Assembly: GCA_019307165.1 (NCBI GenBank)
Contig: JAFDKD010000030.1
Coordinates: 1-12,390 of the forward strand
Direction: 5' to 3'
Source: Deltaproteobacteria bacterium
GTDB lineage: Bacteria > Desulfobacterota > DSM-4660 > Desulfatiglandales > Desulfatiglandaceae
Length of the DNA: 12,390 nt
A program made the translations under genes and the position numbers. The stretch's first letter is position 1. Each line of letters opens with the position of its first letter. Shown piece after piece: positions 1 through 5,743 of the stretch. A model generated the notes under the pieces. The model was not told the DNA's origin. It did not search any database and was given only the letters and a program-made list of their open reading frames with translations.

Positions 1-165
1 GTCAACGTCACCCTGGGTCTGCCCATTGTCCGGACATCCGTGGACCACGGCACCGCCTATGATATCGCTGGAAAAGGACAGGCCGACCCCGCCAGCCTCA
101 TGGCGGCCATACGAACGGCATGCGACATGGTCGAGAACAGATGGAAACGGAATTCATTAAAATAA
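1..165 (+). CDS. pdxA: 4-hydroxythreonine-4-phosphate dehydrogenase, C-terminal end (partial)
   Basis: Frame 1 is open from the window edge to a TAA at 163-165 and gives the last 54 residues. They match the PdxA C-terminus: VNVTLGLPIVRTSVDHGTA followed by an AGKGQAD stretch. PdxA is a cytoplasmic NAD-dependent dehydrogenase that oxidises 4-phosphohydroxy-L-threonine in the DXP-dependent pathway to pyridoxal 5'-phosphate. The Asn of VNVTLG and the Arg of VRTSVDHG correspond to substrate-phosphate contacts known in E. coli PdxA (N283 and R292, the same 9-residue spacing). The metal-binding His residues would lie upstream, outside the window. The gene end overlaps the uvrA start by 25 bp, so the two are probably co-transcribed and translationally coupled. 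The identification is confident although only a fragment is visible. Confidence 0.9.
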   Translation, partial: VNVTLGLPIVRTSVDHGTAYDIAGKGQADPASLMAAIRTACDMVENRWKRNSLK

Positions 166-2963
166 GAGGCGCGCGCCAGCACAACCTCAAGGACGTCTCT
201 CTGGACATCCCCCGCAACCGGCTAGTGGTGATAACGGGCCTCTCCGGTTCGGGCAAATCATCGCTGGCCTTTGACACCATCTACGCGGAAGGTCAGCGGC
301 GATACGTGGAATCCCTTTCCGCCTACGCCCGGCAGTTCCTTGAACAGATGGACAAGCCCGACGTGGATGCCATCGAAGGGCTGTCTCCCGCCATTGCCAT
401 CGGGCAGCGAACGGCCGGCAAGAACCCCCGCTCCACCGTCGGGACGGCCACGGAGATCTACGATTACCTGCGGGTTTTGTTTGCCCGGGTCGGCCGGCCC
501 CACTGCCCCGAATGCGGTCTCGAGATCGCATCGCAGACCACCCAGCAGATCGTGGACCGAATCCTGGCCCTGCCCGAGGGAACCCGGGTTCAGGTCCTGG
601 CGCCCCTGGTGGAGGACAGGAAGGGGGAGCACGTTAAGCTGCTTCGCAGGCTTCGCAAGGAAGGGTTTACCAGGGTCCGGATCGACGGGGACATTCGACT
701 GCTCGACGAGCCGACGGCACTGGACAAGAACAAGCGGCACAACATCCACGTGGTTGTAGACCGACTCGTTATCAAAGAGGCGATTCGCCGCAGGCTGACC
801 GATTCCACGGAACTCACCCTGTCCCTTTCCGAAGGGAAGATATTGGTGGACGTGGTAGGGAGCGAGGAATTGTTCTTCAGCCAAAAGGCGACCTGCGCGC
901 GGTGCGGCATCAGCATTCCCGAACTTTCACCCCAGATGTTCTCCTTCAACAACCCCCAGGGGGCCTGCGAGGCGTGCAGCGGCCTGGGGACCAAGCGTTT
1001 CCTGGATCCCGAGCTTGTCGTCCCCGACCCCGATCTGTCCCTGAGAGAAGGGGCCGTCGCTCCCTGGGCGAAACGGCATTCCGTATACTTTCAACAGCTT
1101 CTTGACTCCCTGTGCCGGCATTACGAAATTGACGTATATGCCCCCTTCAAGACCCTGCCCGAGGAGGTGAGGAAAATTTTTCTGTATGGCTCCGGCGATG
1201 AGACAATCAAGTTCTATTTCGAAAGAGACGATCGTCGGCATTTTTACAAGCGGCCCTTTGAAGGGGTCATTCCCAATCTGGAGCGGCGCTATATGGAGAC
1301 CAACTCCTATCCCGTGCGGGAAGGCATCCAGATCTTCATGAGCATCCAGGACTGCCCGGACTGCCGGGGCGCCCGGTTAAACCCCCTCAGCCGCGCCGTT
1401 CGCGTTGCGGACATGGCCATTCAGGAAATTACCGCACTGGCCGTGGACGGGGCCCACGATTTTTTTGTGGGACTGAAGCTGGAACCCAGACAGATGACCA
1501 TCGCCCGTCGCGTCCTCAAGGAGATCAGGGAGCGCCTGGGCTTTTTGAAAAGCGTGGGGCTCAACTACCTGACCCTGGATCGCGCTACCGCGACCTTGTC
1601 CGGGGGCGAAGATCAGCGCATACGCCTCGCCACCCAGATCAGTTCGGGTTTAGCGGGGGTCCTGTACGTTCTGGACGAACCGAGCATCGGGCTCCACCAG
1701 AGAGACAACCTGCGCCTGCTTCAGAACCTGGTCCGCCTGAGGGATCTGGGAAACACGGTCGCGGTGGTCGAGCATGATGCGGAGACCTTGTTGGCGGCGG
1801 ACCATGTGATCGACATGGGTCCGGGAGCCGGCCGTCACGGCGGACACGTGGTATTTGAGGGCAGTCCCGACGAGCTGCTCAAACACGCCCAATCGATTAC
1901 GGGGCAGTACCTGTCCGGAAGACGAACCATAGCGGTGCCTGCAACCCGGCGGAAGGGCAATCACCGACAGATCCGGATCGAGGGGGCCCATGAGAACAAT
2001 CTCAAGGATATCACGGTAGACATCCCCCTCGGGGCGTTTACCTGCGTCACCGGGGTCTCGGGCAGCGGCAAGAGCAGCCTCATCAACGGCATCCTCTACC
2101 CGGCGCTCAGCCAGAAGCTCTACCGCGCCAAGTCGCGGGTGGGCCGCATCAAGAAAATTGCCGGAACGGAACACATCGACAAGGTGGTGAACATCGACCA
2201 GAGTCCCATCGGTAGGACGCCCCGTTCCAATTCCGCTACTTACACGGGCATTTTCTCTTTTGTGCGCGAACTGTTCGCCATGAACCCCGAATCGCGGGCC
2301 CGGGGATACAAGCGGGGACGATTCAGCTTCAATGTCAAGGGCGGGCGTTGCGAAGTGTGCAACGGGGACGGCATTATCAAAATCGAGATGCACTTCCTCC
2401 CGGATGTCTACGTCACCTGCGACGCCTGCAAGGGGCTTCGCTACAACCGCGACACCCTGGAAATCAAATACAAGGGCAATAGCATTGCCGACGTCCTGGA
2501 CATGACCGTGAATCAGGCCTCGGCGTTTTTTGAAAACATCCCCAACATCCGGACCCGCCTCAAGACCCTGTTGGATGTCGGCCTTGGGTATATCAAGCTG
2601 GGGCAGTCGGCGGTCACGCTCTCCGGAGGGGAGGCGCAACGCATCAAACTTGCCAGGGAATTAAGCAAGCGAAGTACCGGTAAAACCCTCTATCTTCTGG
2701 ACGAACCCACCACCGGCCTGCATTTCGCGGACATCCAGCACCTTCTGGATGTGCTCAATTTCCTGGTAAATCTGGGGAATACGGTGGTGGTTATCGAACA
2801 CAACCTGGAAGTGATCAAAACCGCGGACCACATCATCGACCTTGGCCCTGAGGGCGGCGACGCGGGAGGCTATCTGGTGGGGGCAGGGACCCCCGAAGAA
2901 ATCGTTGGTGTAAAGGGTTCGCACACGGGACGGTTTTTGAAGAGATTGTTAGGGAAAAGGTAA
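141..2963 (+). CDS. uvrA: UvrABC excinuclease subunit A
   Basis: UvrA is the damage-recognition ATPase of nucleotide excision repair. It dimerises, scans DNA with UvrB and hands over the lesion for UvrC incision. The 940-residue length equals the E. coli protein. Two ABC modules are visible: Walker A GLSGSGKS (33-40) and GVSGSGKS (638-645), signatures LSGGEDQ (486-492) and LSGGEAQ (827-833), and Walker B regions ending LDEPSIGLH and LDEPTTGLH. One zinc module has C252, C255, C276 and C279. The second is a CX2CX19CX2C at 737-763, the site that contacts DNA. A further CPEC pair sits near residue 117 and a CPDC pair near 405. I chose the ATG at 141, with GAG six bases upstream, because METEFIKIRGARQHNLK is the normal UvrA N-terminus. 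An in-frame ATG at 120 would add seven residues. The first signature has Asp where Ala is usual. Confidence 0.97.
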   Translation: METEFIKIRGARQHNLKDVSLDIPRNRLVVITGLSGSGKSSLAFDTIYAEGQRRYVESLSAYARQFLEQMDKPDVDAIEGLSPAIAIGQRTAGKNPRSTVGTATEIYDYLRVLFARVGRPHCPECGLEIASQTTQQIVDRILALPEGTRVQVLAPLVEDRKGEHVKLLRRLRKEGFTRVRIDGDIRLLDEPTALDKNKRHNIHVVVDRLVIKEAIRRRLTDSTELTLSLSEGKILVDVVGSEELFFSQKATCARCGISIPELSPQMFSFNNPQGACEACSGLGTKRFLDPELVVPDPDLSLREGAVAPWAKRHSVYFQQLLDSLCRHYEIDVYAPFKTLPEEVRKIFLYGSGDETIKFYFERDDRRHFYKRPFEGVIPNLERRYMETNSYPVREGIQIFMSIQDCPDCRGARLNPLSRAVRVADMAIQEITALAVDGAHDFFVGLKLEPRQMTIARRVLKEIRERLGFLKSVGLNYLTLDRATATLSGGEDQRIRLATQISSGLAGVLYVLDEPSIGLHQRDNLRLLQNLVRLRDLGNTVAVVEHDAETLLAADHVIDMGPGAGRHGGHVVFEGSPDELLKHAQSITGQYLSGRRTIAVPATRRKGNHRQIRIEGAHENNLKDITVDIPLGAFTCVTGVSGSGKSSLINGILYPALSQKLYRAKSRVGRIKKIAGTEHIDKVVNIDQSPIGRTPRSNSATYTGIFSFVRELFAMNPESRARGYKRGRFSFNVKGGRCEVCNGDGIIKIEMHFLPDVYVTCDACKGLRYNRDTLEIKYKGNSIADVLDMTVNQASAFFENIPNIRTRLKTLLDVGLGYIKLGQSAVTLSGGEAQRIKLARELSKRSTGKTLYLLDEPTTGLHFADIQHLLDVLNFLVNLGNTVVVIEHNLEVIKTADHIIDLGPEGGDAGGYLVGAGTPEEIVGVKGSHTGRFLKRLLGKR

Positions 2964-2964
2964 A

Positions 2965-3136
2965 GGGGTCAAGGGGTCAGGGTTCAGAGGTTCAGGGTTG
3001 AAGGAAGAGAACCAACCGGGAACCCGGAACCGGTCTTTCAATTCGAATAACGAATAACGAACTTTAACTAATTAACCGCAACATGCCAATACCTGATTTT
3101 ACAAATTCTAAATTATAAATTCTCAATTCTAAATTT
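2965..3136. repeat. Composite short-repeat mosaic, copy A (uvrA-rex spacer)
   Basis: This fills the spacer between the convergent uvrA and rex genes. A G-rich degenerate block of GGGTCA/GGGTTCAG units runs 2965-3004. A weak hairpin follows (ACCGG 3015-3019 with CCGGT 3030-3034). Next comes a CGAATAA heptamer array at 3044-3060, then ACTAATTAA (3068-3076) and ATGCCAATACCTGATTT (3083-3099). It ends in a strict 7-bp array at 3103-3136: AAATTCT, AAATTAT, AAATTCT, CAATTCT, AAATTT. The same blocks occur in the same order at 7044-7163. No gene is supported here. Whether the mosaic also terminates the two convergent transcripts cannot be judged from sequence alone. Confidence 0.75.
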
Positions 3137-3772
3137 TTATTCCTCTTTCGCCAAATGATAGGCCAGATTTTCAAGTTTGACCGTGAAATCCACGTTTTCG
3201 ACGGCGCAGCGATCCTGCGTCCTCAATTGCGTGGGTGCAAAGTTCAGGATCGCCTTGACACCGGCCCGGGTAAGCATGTCCGCCGTCCGTTGGGCATTCC
3301 TGGGGGCCGTTGCGATCACGCCGATCTCTATGGAAAGCGCCTTGACCAATTCCGCGATCTTTCTCGCGGATTGAATGATCAGTCCGCAGGGCAACCGCTC
3401 CCCGGCCCGTTGCGGGGAATTGTCGAACGCAGCGAGAAACCGGTAGCCCCTGGACTTGAAGTTCTCGTTTTCCACCAGGGCCTTTCCCAGATTTCCCATT
3501 CCCACAATGCATAGATTCCAGGCGTGGTCCGTTCCGAGTATTTTCTTGATTTCCATGAGAAGTTCCCGAACGTCGTAGCCCACGCCCCGGACACCGAACT
3601 CGCCGAAATAGGCCAGGTCCTTGCGAACTTGCGCCGGATTGACGCTGCACAGTCCCGCCAGTTTTTCTGACGATACCACGGGAATACGGCCTTTCAGCAG
3701 GACCTCCAGCGGCCTGGAATAAAACGCCAGACGCTCGATCGTCGGATTGGGGATTTTGGTCTCAGTGTTCAT
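3137..3772 (-). CDS. rex: Redox-sensing transcriptional repressor Rex
   Basis: Rex is a dimeric repressor that binds operators when NAD+ is high and is released by NADH, tuning fermentative and respiratory genes to the redox state. The 211 residues fit the family. The N-terminal winged helix (about 1-80) carries the typical stretch VNPAQVRKDLAYFGEFGVRG (44-63). A Rossmann domain follows with the dinucleotide-binding glycines G91-M-G93-N-L-G96, then FDNSP and the ending NVDFTVKLENLAYHL, both typical of Rex. The ATG at 3772 starts 6 residues before the conserved KIPNPTIERL; no clear Shine-Dalgarno is seen and no upstream in-frame start exists. It lies downstream of atpE on the same strand but behind a terminator, with its own promoter overlapped by a Rex-like operator. 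It is therefore probably autoregulated and a likely regulator of nearby energy genes. Confidence 0.96.
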   Translation of the reverse strand: MNTETKIPNPTIERLAFYSRPLEVLLKGRIPVVSSEKLAGLCSVNPAQVRKDLAYFGEFGVRGVGYDVRELLMEIKKILGTDHAWNLCIVGMGNLGKALVENENFKSRGYRFLAAFDNSPQRAGERLPCGLIIQSARKIAELVKALSIEIGVIATAPRNAQRTADMLTRAGVKAILNFAPTQLRTQDRCAVENVDFTVKLENLAYHLAKEE

Positions 3773-3812
3773 GAAGGATGCGATTGATGTTCCACCTGCA
3801 AAGCAGGCGGGC

Positions 3813-3827
3813 TATTGTACAACAATA
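3813..3827. promoter_or_regulatory. Perfect inverted repeat over the rex -10 region
   Basis: TATTGT-ACA-ACAATA has perfect 6-bp arms around a 3-bp spacer and covers the predicted rex -10. It could be a second, differently spaced operator half-site pair (ATTGT/ACAAT resemble Rex half-sites). It could also simply be an AT-rich promoter. The spacing does not match the canonical Rex site. Confidence 0.4.
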
Positions 3828-3843
3828 TCAAGGAGATTGTGAA
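3814..3843 (-). promoter_or_regulatory. Predicted sigma-70 type promoter of rex
   Basis: Read on the minus strand, TTCACA (3843-3838, 5 of 6 to TTGACA) is followed after 18 bases by TACAAT (3819-3814, 5 of 6 to TATAAT). Transcription would start near 3807, about 35 bases before the rex ATG. The -35 lies inside the Rex-like operator and the -10 lies inside a perfect 6-bp inverted repeat (3813-3827). The promoter is predicted from sequence only. Confidence 0.6.
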
Positions 3844-3854
3844 ATAATGCACAT
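3837..3854. promoter_or_regulatory. Putative Rex operator (ROP site)
   Basis: The 18-mer TTGTGAAATAATGCACAT fits the known Rex operator TTGTGAA-N4-TTCACAA. The left half is 7 of 7, the right half 5 of 7, and the TGTG-N8-CACA core has exactly the canonical spacing. It overlaps the -35 hexamer of the predicted rex promoter, where a repressor would block RNA polymerase. The gene immediately downstream is rex itself, so negative autoregulation is the simple reading. Binding is inferred, not shown. Confidence 0.65.
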
Positions 3855-3865
3855 AACCTCGGCTT

Positions 3866-3893
3866 AAAGAGGACCCGAAAACGGGCCCTCTTT
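3866..3893 (-). terminator. Intrinsic terminator after the atpZIBE cluster
   Basis: AAAGAGGACCCG (3866-3877) and CGGGCCCTCTTT (3882-3893) form a 12-bp stem with a 4-base loop, starting 13 bp past the atpE stop. In minus-strand RNA the single imperfect position is a G-U wobble, so the stem is complete, and it ends in a short U-containing tract. On the plus strand the same position is an A-C mismatch, though a run of five T follows. The better fit is therefore the minus-strand atp transcript. It separates atpE from the rex promoter. Confidence 0.75.
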
Positions 3894-3905
3894 TTCAAAA
3901 CCTGT

Positions 3906-4277
3906 TTAGCCGCCCAAAATCTTCAGCAGCGGTTCGCCGTGGTCCGGAATCTTGAAAACAAGAATAAAGCAGATAACCAGGGCGTAAATACAGAGGGACT
4001 CGATCAGGGCCAGACCGATAATCATGGTGGTCATGATCTTGCCGCCGGCTTCCGGGTTACGTGCCGTACCCTGAAGGGCGCCGTTAATGGCATTACCCAT
4101 GCCGATACCGGTACCCAGAGCCGCCAGTCCGATGCCCACACCGCAGGCGATGGCGATCCCGAAGAATACCCACATTCCGGCCGCCGCAACCGCGGGATCC
4201 GTTGCGGCCATTGCCATGGAGGTCAACCCCAGGACCAGGATCAGCGTAAAAACTCCTGTCAACGTTTTCTTAGACAT
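3906..4277 (-). CDS. atpE: ATP synthase F0 subunit c
   Basis: Subunit c forms the rotating membrane ring of F0. The true start is the ATG at 4277, behind a perfect AGGAGG, giving 123 residues; the longer open frame reading into atpB is not coding. Residues 5-24 are hydrophobic and end AMA, like a signal peptide or extra membrane segment, making the protein longer than the usual 75-90 residues. The helical hairpin has a glycine-rich first helix (GVGIGLAALGTGIGMG, 46-61), the polar loop ARNPE (72-76) and a second helix with the ion-binding carboxylate E93 in ALIESLCIY. E93, S94 and Y98 match positions used in Na+-type rings, but the TM1 Gln of those rings is Met here (M60). Ion specificity is therefore unclear, with H+ somewhat favoured. 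It lies 56 bp after atpB. Confidence 0.95.
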   Translation of the reverse strand: MSKKTLTGVFTLILVLGLTSMAMAATDPAVAAAGMWVFFGIAIACGVGIGLAALGTGIGMGNAINGALQGTARNPEAGGKIMTTMIIGLALIESLCIYALVICFILVFKIPDHGEPLLKILGG

Positions 4278-4282
4278 GTGTT

Positions 4283-4288
4283 CCTCCT
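4283..4288 (-). promoter_or_regulatory. Ribosome binding site of atpE
   Basis: On the minus strand, AGGAGG sits five bases before the ATG at 4277. It is a perfect anti-16S match and the strongest site of the atp cluster, fitting the need for many c subunits per complex. It also fixes the atpE start against the longer open frame. Confidence 0.85.
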
Positions 4289-4333
4289 TTCTTAATTTAT
4301 AGTTGGCCTTCTTCCTTAAACCGTATGTTCGGA

Positions 4334-5023
4334 CTAGTGCGCGTGCTCCATGGAGCCGACGAAATACATGATGGACAGGAGCATGAACACCAGGGCTTGA
4401 ATAAAACTCACCAGGATGCCCAGAAACAGGATGGGCAGCGGCGCGAGATAGAGCCCCGCCAGGGAAAAAAGGATAGCCAGCACCATCTCTTTGCCGAAAA
4501 TGTTTCCAAACAGCCGGACGCTGAGGGACATGACCCTGGCCAAATGACCGATCAACTCGATCGGGAACATAAGGGGGGCCAGCCACCACACGGGCCCCAT
4601 AAAGTGCTTGATGTATTTGGCGCCGTGAAATTTGATCCCGATCACATGGGTATACACAAAAGTGCACAGGGCCAAAGCAATGGTGGTGTTGAGATTGGCC
4701 GTGGGGGAATTGAGCCCCGGGATCAGGCCGATCAAATTGGATACCAGGATGAAGAAAAAAACGGTGGCGATGTATGGGAAGAAAAACCGCCCCTCGGGAC
4801 CTGTAATTTCCACCATGAAGTTCTCAAGGCCGTCTATAAGCACTTCGTAGAAATTTTGGCCTTTGGCAGGAAGAAGTTGCACGCCCCTCGCGAAAAGAAG
4901 CGCAGACCCGATGAGGATGATCATAACGAACCAGGTATGGGTCACATGACTGTAACTGAATGCAAAATGGCTCAATCCCAGGGCGGAGAGAATCTGATCG
5001 ATAAAGAAAATCGGATGTTCCAT
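4334..5023 (-). CDS. atpB: ATP synthase F0 subunit a
   Basis: Subunit a provides the two half-channels through which ions reach and leave the c ring. The 229-residue protein is strongly hydrophobic, with about five or six membrane helices. The key stator arginine is R170 in SLSVRLFGNIFGKE, equivalent to E. coli R210, preceded by PIELIGHLARVM (154-165). SNLIGLIPG (95-103) and the C-terminal FIQALVFMLLSIMYF are also typical of the family. The ATG at 5023 follows GGGAGG by ten bases and lies three bases after the atpI-like stop, indicating one transcript. Subunit b and all F1 genes are absent, so they must lie elsewhere, as in other Desulfobacterota with split ATP synthase loci. Confidence 0.96.
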   Translation of the reverse strand: MEHPIFFIDQILSALGLSHFAFSYSHVTHTWFVMIILIGSALLFARGVQLLPAKGQNFYEVLIDGLENFMVEITGPEGRFFFPYIATVFFFILVSNLIGLIPGLNSPTANLNTTIALALCTFVYTHVIGIKFHGAKYIKHFMGPVWWLAPLMFPIELIGHLARVMSLSVRLFGNIFGKEMVLAILFSLAGLYLAPLPILFLGILVSFIQALVFMLLSIMYFVGSMEHAH

Positions 5024-5026
5024 AGT

Positions 5027-5416
5027 TTATACTGCCTCCCCCGATGATAATTTCCATGCGGTACGAATGCCGATGCCCACGATGCTGAAAACGACGATGG
5101 ACAGTCCCACGGTCAGTCCGACAGGATCGACCCGGCCATAGGTGATCAGGACGTAAATGATCGCGCCCAATGCAAAGAGTCTCACATAGTATTTTCCGAT
5201 AAGCACCATTTTTCTGCTCTTGACCTTGCCCTTGGGCGTAAACGCCTTTCGGAGGGTGTGAGCCAGGGCATTGAAGTTGGCGATAATCACCAGTCCGCCT
5301 AAAATGAGACCCAGCGTGAAGGCATCGCTCATCAGAAAGAAACTGGCAAGCCCCAGGACCAGCAGAATGATCCAATTCTGCGCCCTCATACGCTTAGCCA
5401 GTTTTTCCCAATCCAT
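5027..5416 (-). CDS. atpI: ATP synthase subunit I-like membrane protein
   Basis: A 129-residue membrane protein lies between atpZ and atpB. Four hydrophobic segments are visible, at about 13-30, 33-52, 73-92 and 98-118. A basic loop (FTPKGKVKSRK) lies between the second and third. Size, topology and position fit the ATP synthase I family (PF03899 type), whose members help assemble the c ring or stabilise F0 without being part of the core enzyme. The ATG at 5416 directly abuts the atpZ TAG stop, so translation is probably coupled. Sequence in this family is poorly conserved, so the assignment rests largely on topology and context. Confidence 0.8.
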   Translation of the reverse strand: MDWEKLAKRMRAQNWIILLVLGLASFFLMSDAFTLGLILGGLVIIANFNALAHTLRKAFTPKGKVKSRKMVLIGKYYVRLFALGAIIYVLITYGRVDPVGLTVGLSIVVFSIVGIGIRTAWKLSSGEAV

Positions 5417-5635
5417 CTATAAATCCTTCGCTTTTTTATACAAGATATAAAGATTTCTGAATGCGGCCGCGATGCCGAAACCCAAAAAAATAAAGCTGAA
5501 CCAAGGCTTGGTATCGAAGTACCTGTCCAGGTAATGCCCTATCAGGGCGCCCAGTGCGATGGACAGGCCCATGGCCAGGCCCACCGTGCTGACAAAGCCC
5601 AAGGACTTGATGGTCTTTTTCAGGTCTTCATCCAT
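5417..5635 (-). CDS. atpZ: AtpZ/AtpI-type small membrane protein, first gene of the F0 cluster
   Basis: A 72-residue protein with a charged N-terminus (MDEDLKKTIKSLG) has two membrane helices, about 12-35 and 44-64, separated by HYLDRYFDTKPWF. This is the AtpZ/AtpI family pattern (PF09527), found ahead of F0 genes and linked to Mg2+/Ca2+ transport or F0 assembly. I chose the ATG at 5635 because the family normally begins just before the first helix. A GGGAGG lies 14 bases upstream, which is rather far, so a start a few codons earlier (the frame is open to a TTG at 5704) cannot be excluded. It is separated by 108 bp from hemL upstream and abuts the atpI-like gene. Confidence 0.82.
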   Translation of the reverse strand: MDEDLKKTIKSLGFVSTVGLAMGLSIALGALIGHYLDRYFDTKPWFSFIFLGFGIAAAFRNLYILYKKAKDL

Positions 5636-5682
5636 TTTGTCGGTCAAGACCTCCCACCCGCATCCTCCGGTCAAAATCGCAT

Positions 5683-5714
5683 TGTGTCTAACACACCCAT
5701 TCAAACGAAGTCAA
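5683..5714 (-). promoter_or_regulatory. Possible promoter of the atpZIBE cluster with overlapping palindrome
   Basis: On the minus strand, TTGACT (5714-5709, 5 of 6) is followed after 18 bases by TAGACA (5690-5685, 3 of 6). The weak -10 lies inside the perfect inverted repeat TGTGT-N3-ACACA (5683-5695). The arms resemble Rex half-sites, but the TGTG-N5-CACA spacing is three bases shorter than a canonical Rex operator. Promoter and operator are both tentative. Read-through from hemL could instead supply transcription. Confidence 0.35.
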
Positions 5715-5743
5715 TAGATTTTTTGGCCCGAACGAGTGGGTGG

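Noticed and set aside
1650..2639. 329-codon minus-strand open frame within uvrA
   Set aside because: It is antisense to the conserved C-terminal half of UvrA, has no family resemblance and no ribosome binding site context.
3015..3034. ACCGG/CCGGT hairpin as uvrA terminator
   Set aside because: The stem is only 5 bp with a competing inner CCGGG-AA-CCCGG fold and no proper U-run; not enough to call a terminator.
2965..3136. Repeat blocks considered as a CRISPR array or riboswitch
   Set aside because: Units are 7-8 bp, contiguous and degenerate, with no spacers, no cas genes and no conserved riboswitch core.
4278..4667. Upstream extension of the atpE frame into atpB
   Set aside because: The frame overlaps conserved atpB sequence and bypasses a perfect AGGAGG and the family-consistent ATG at 4277.
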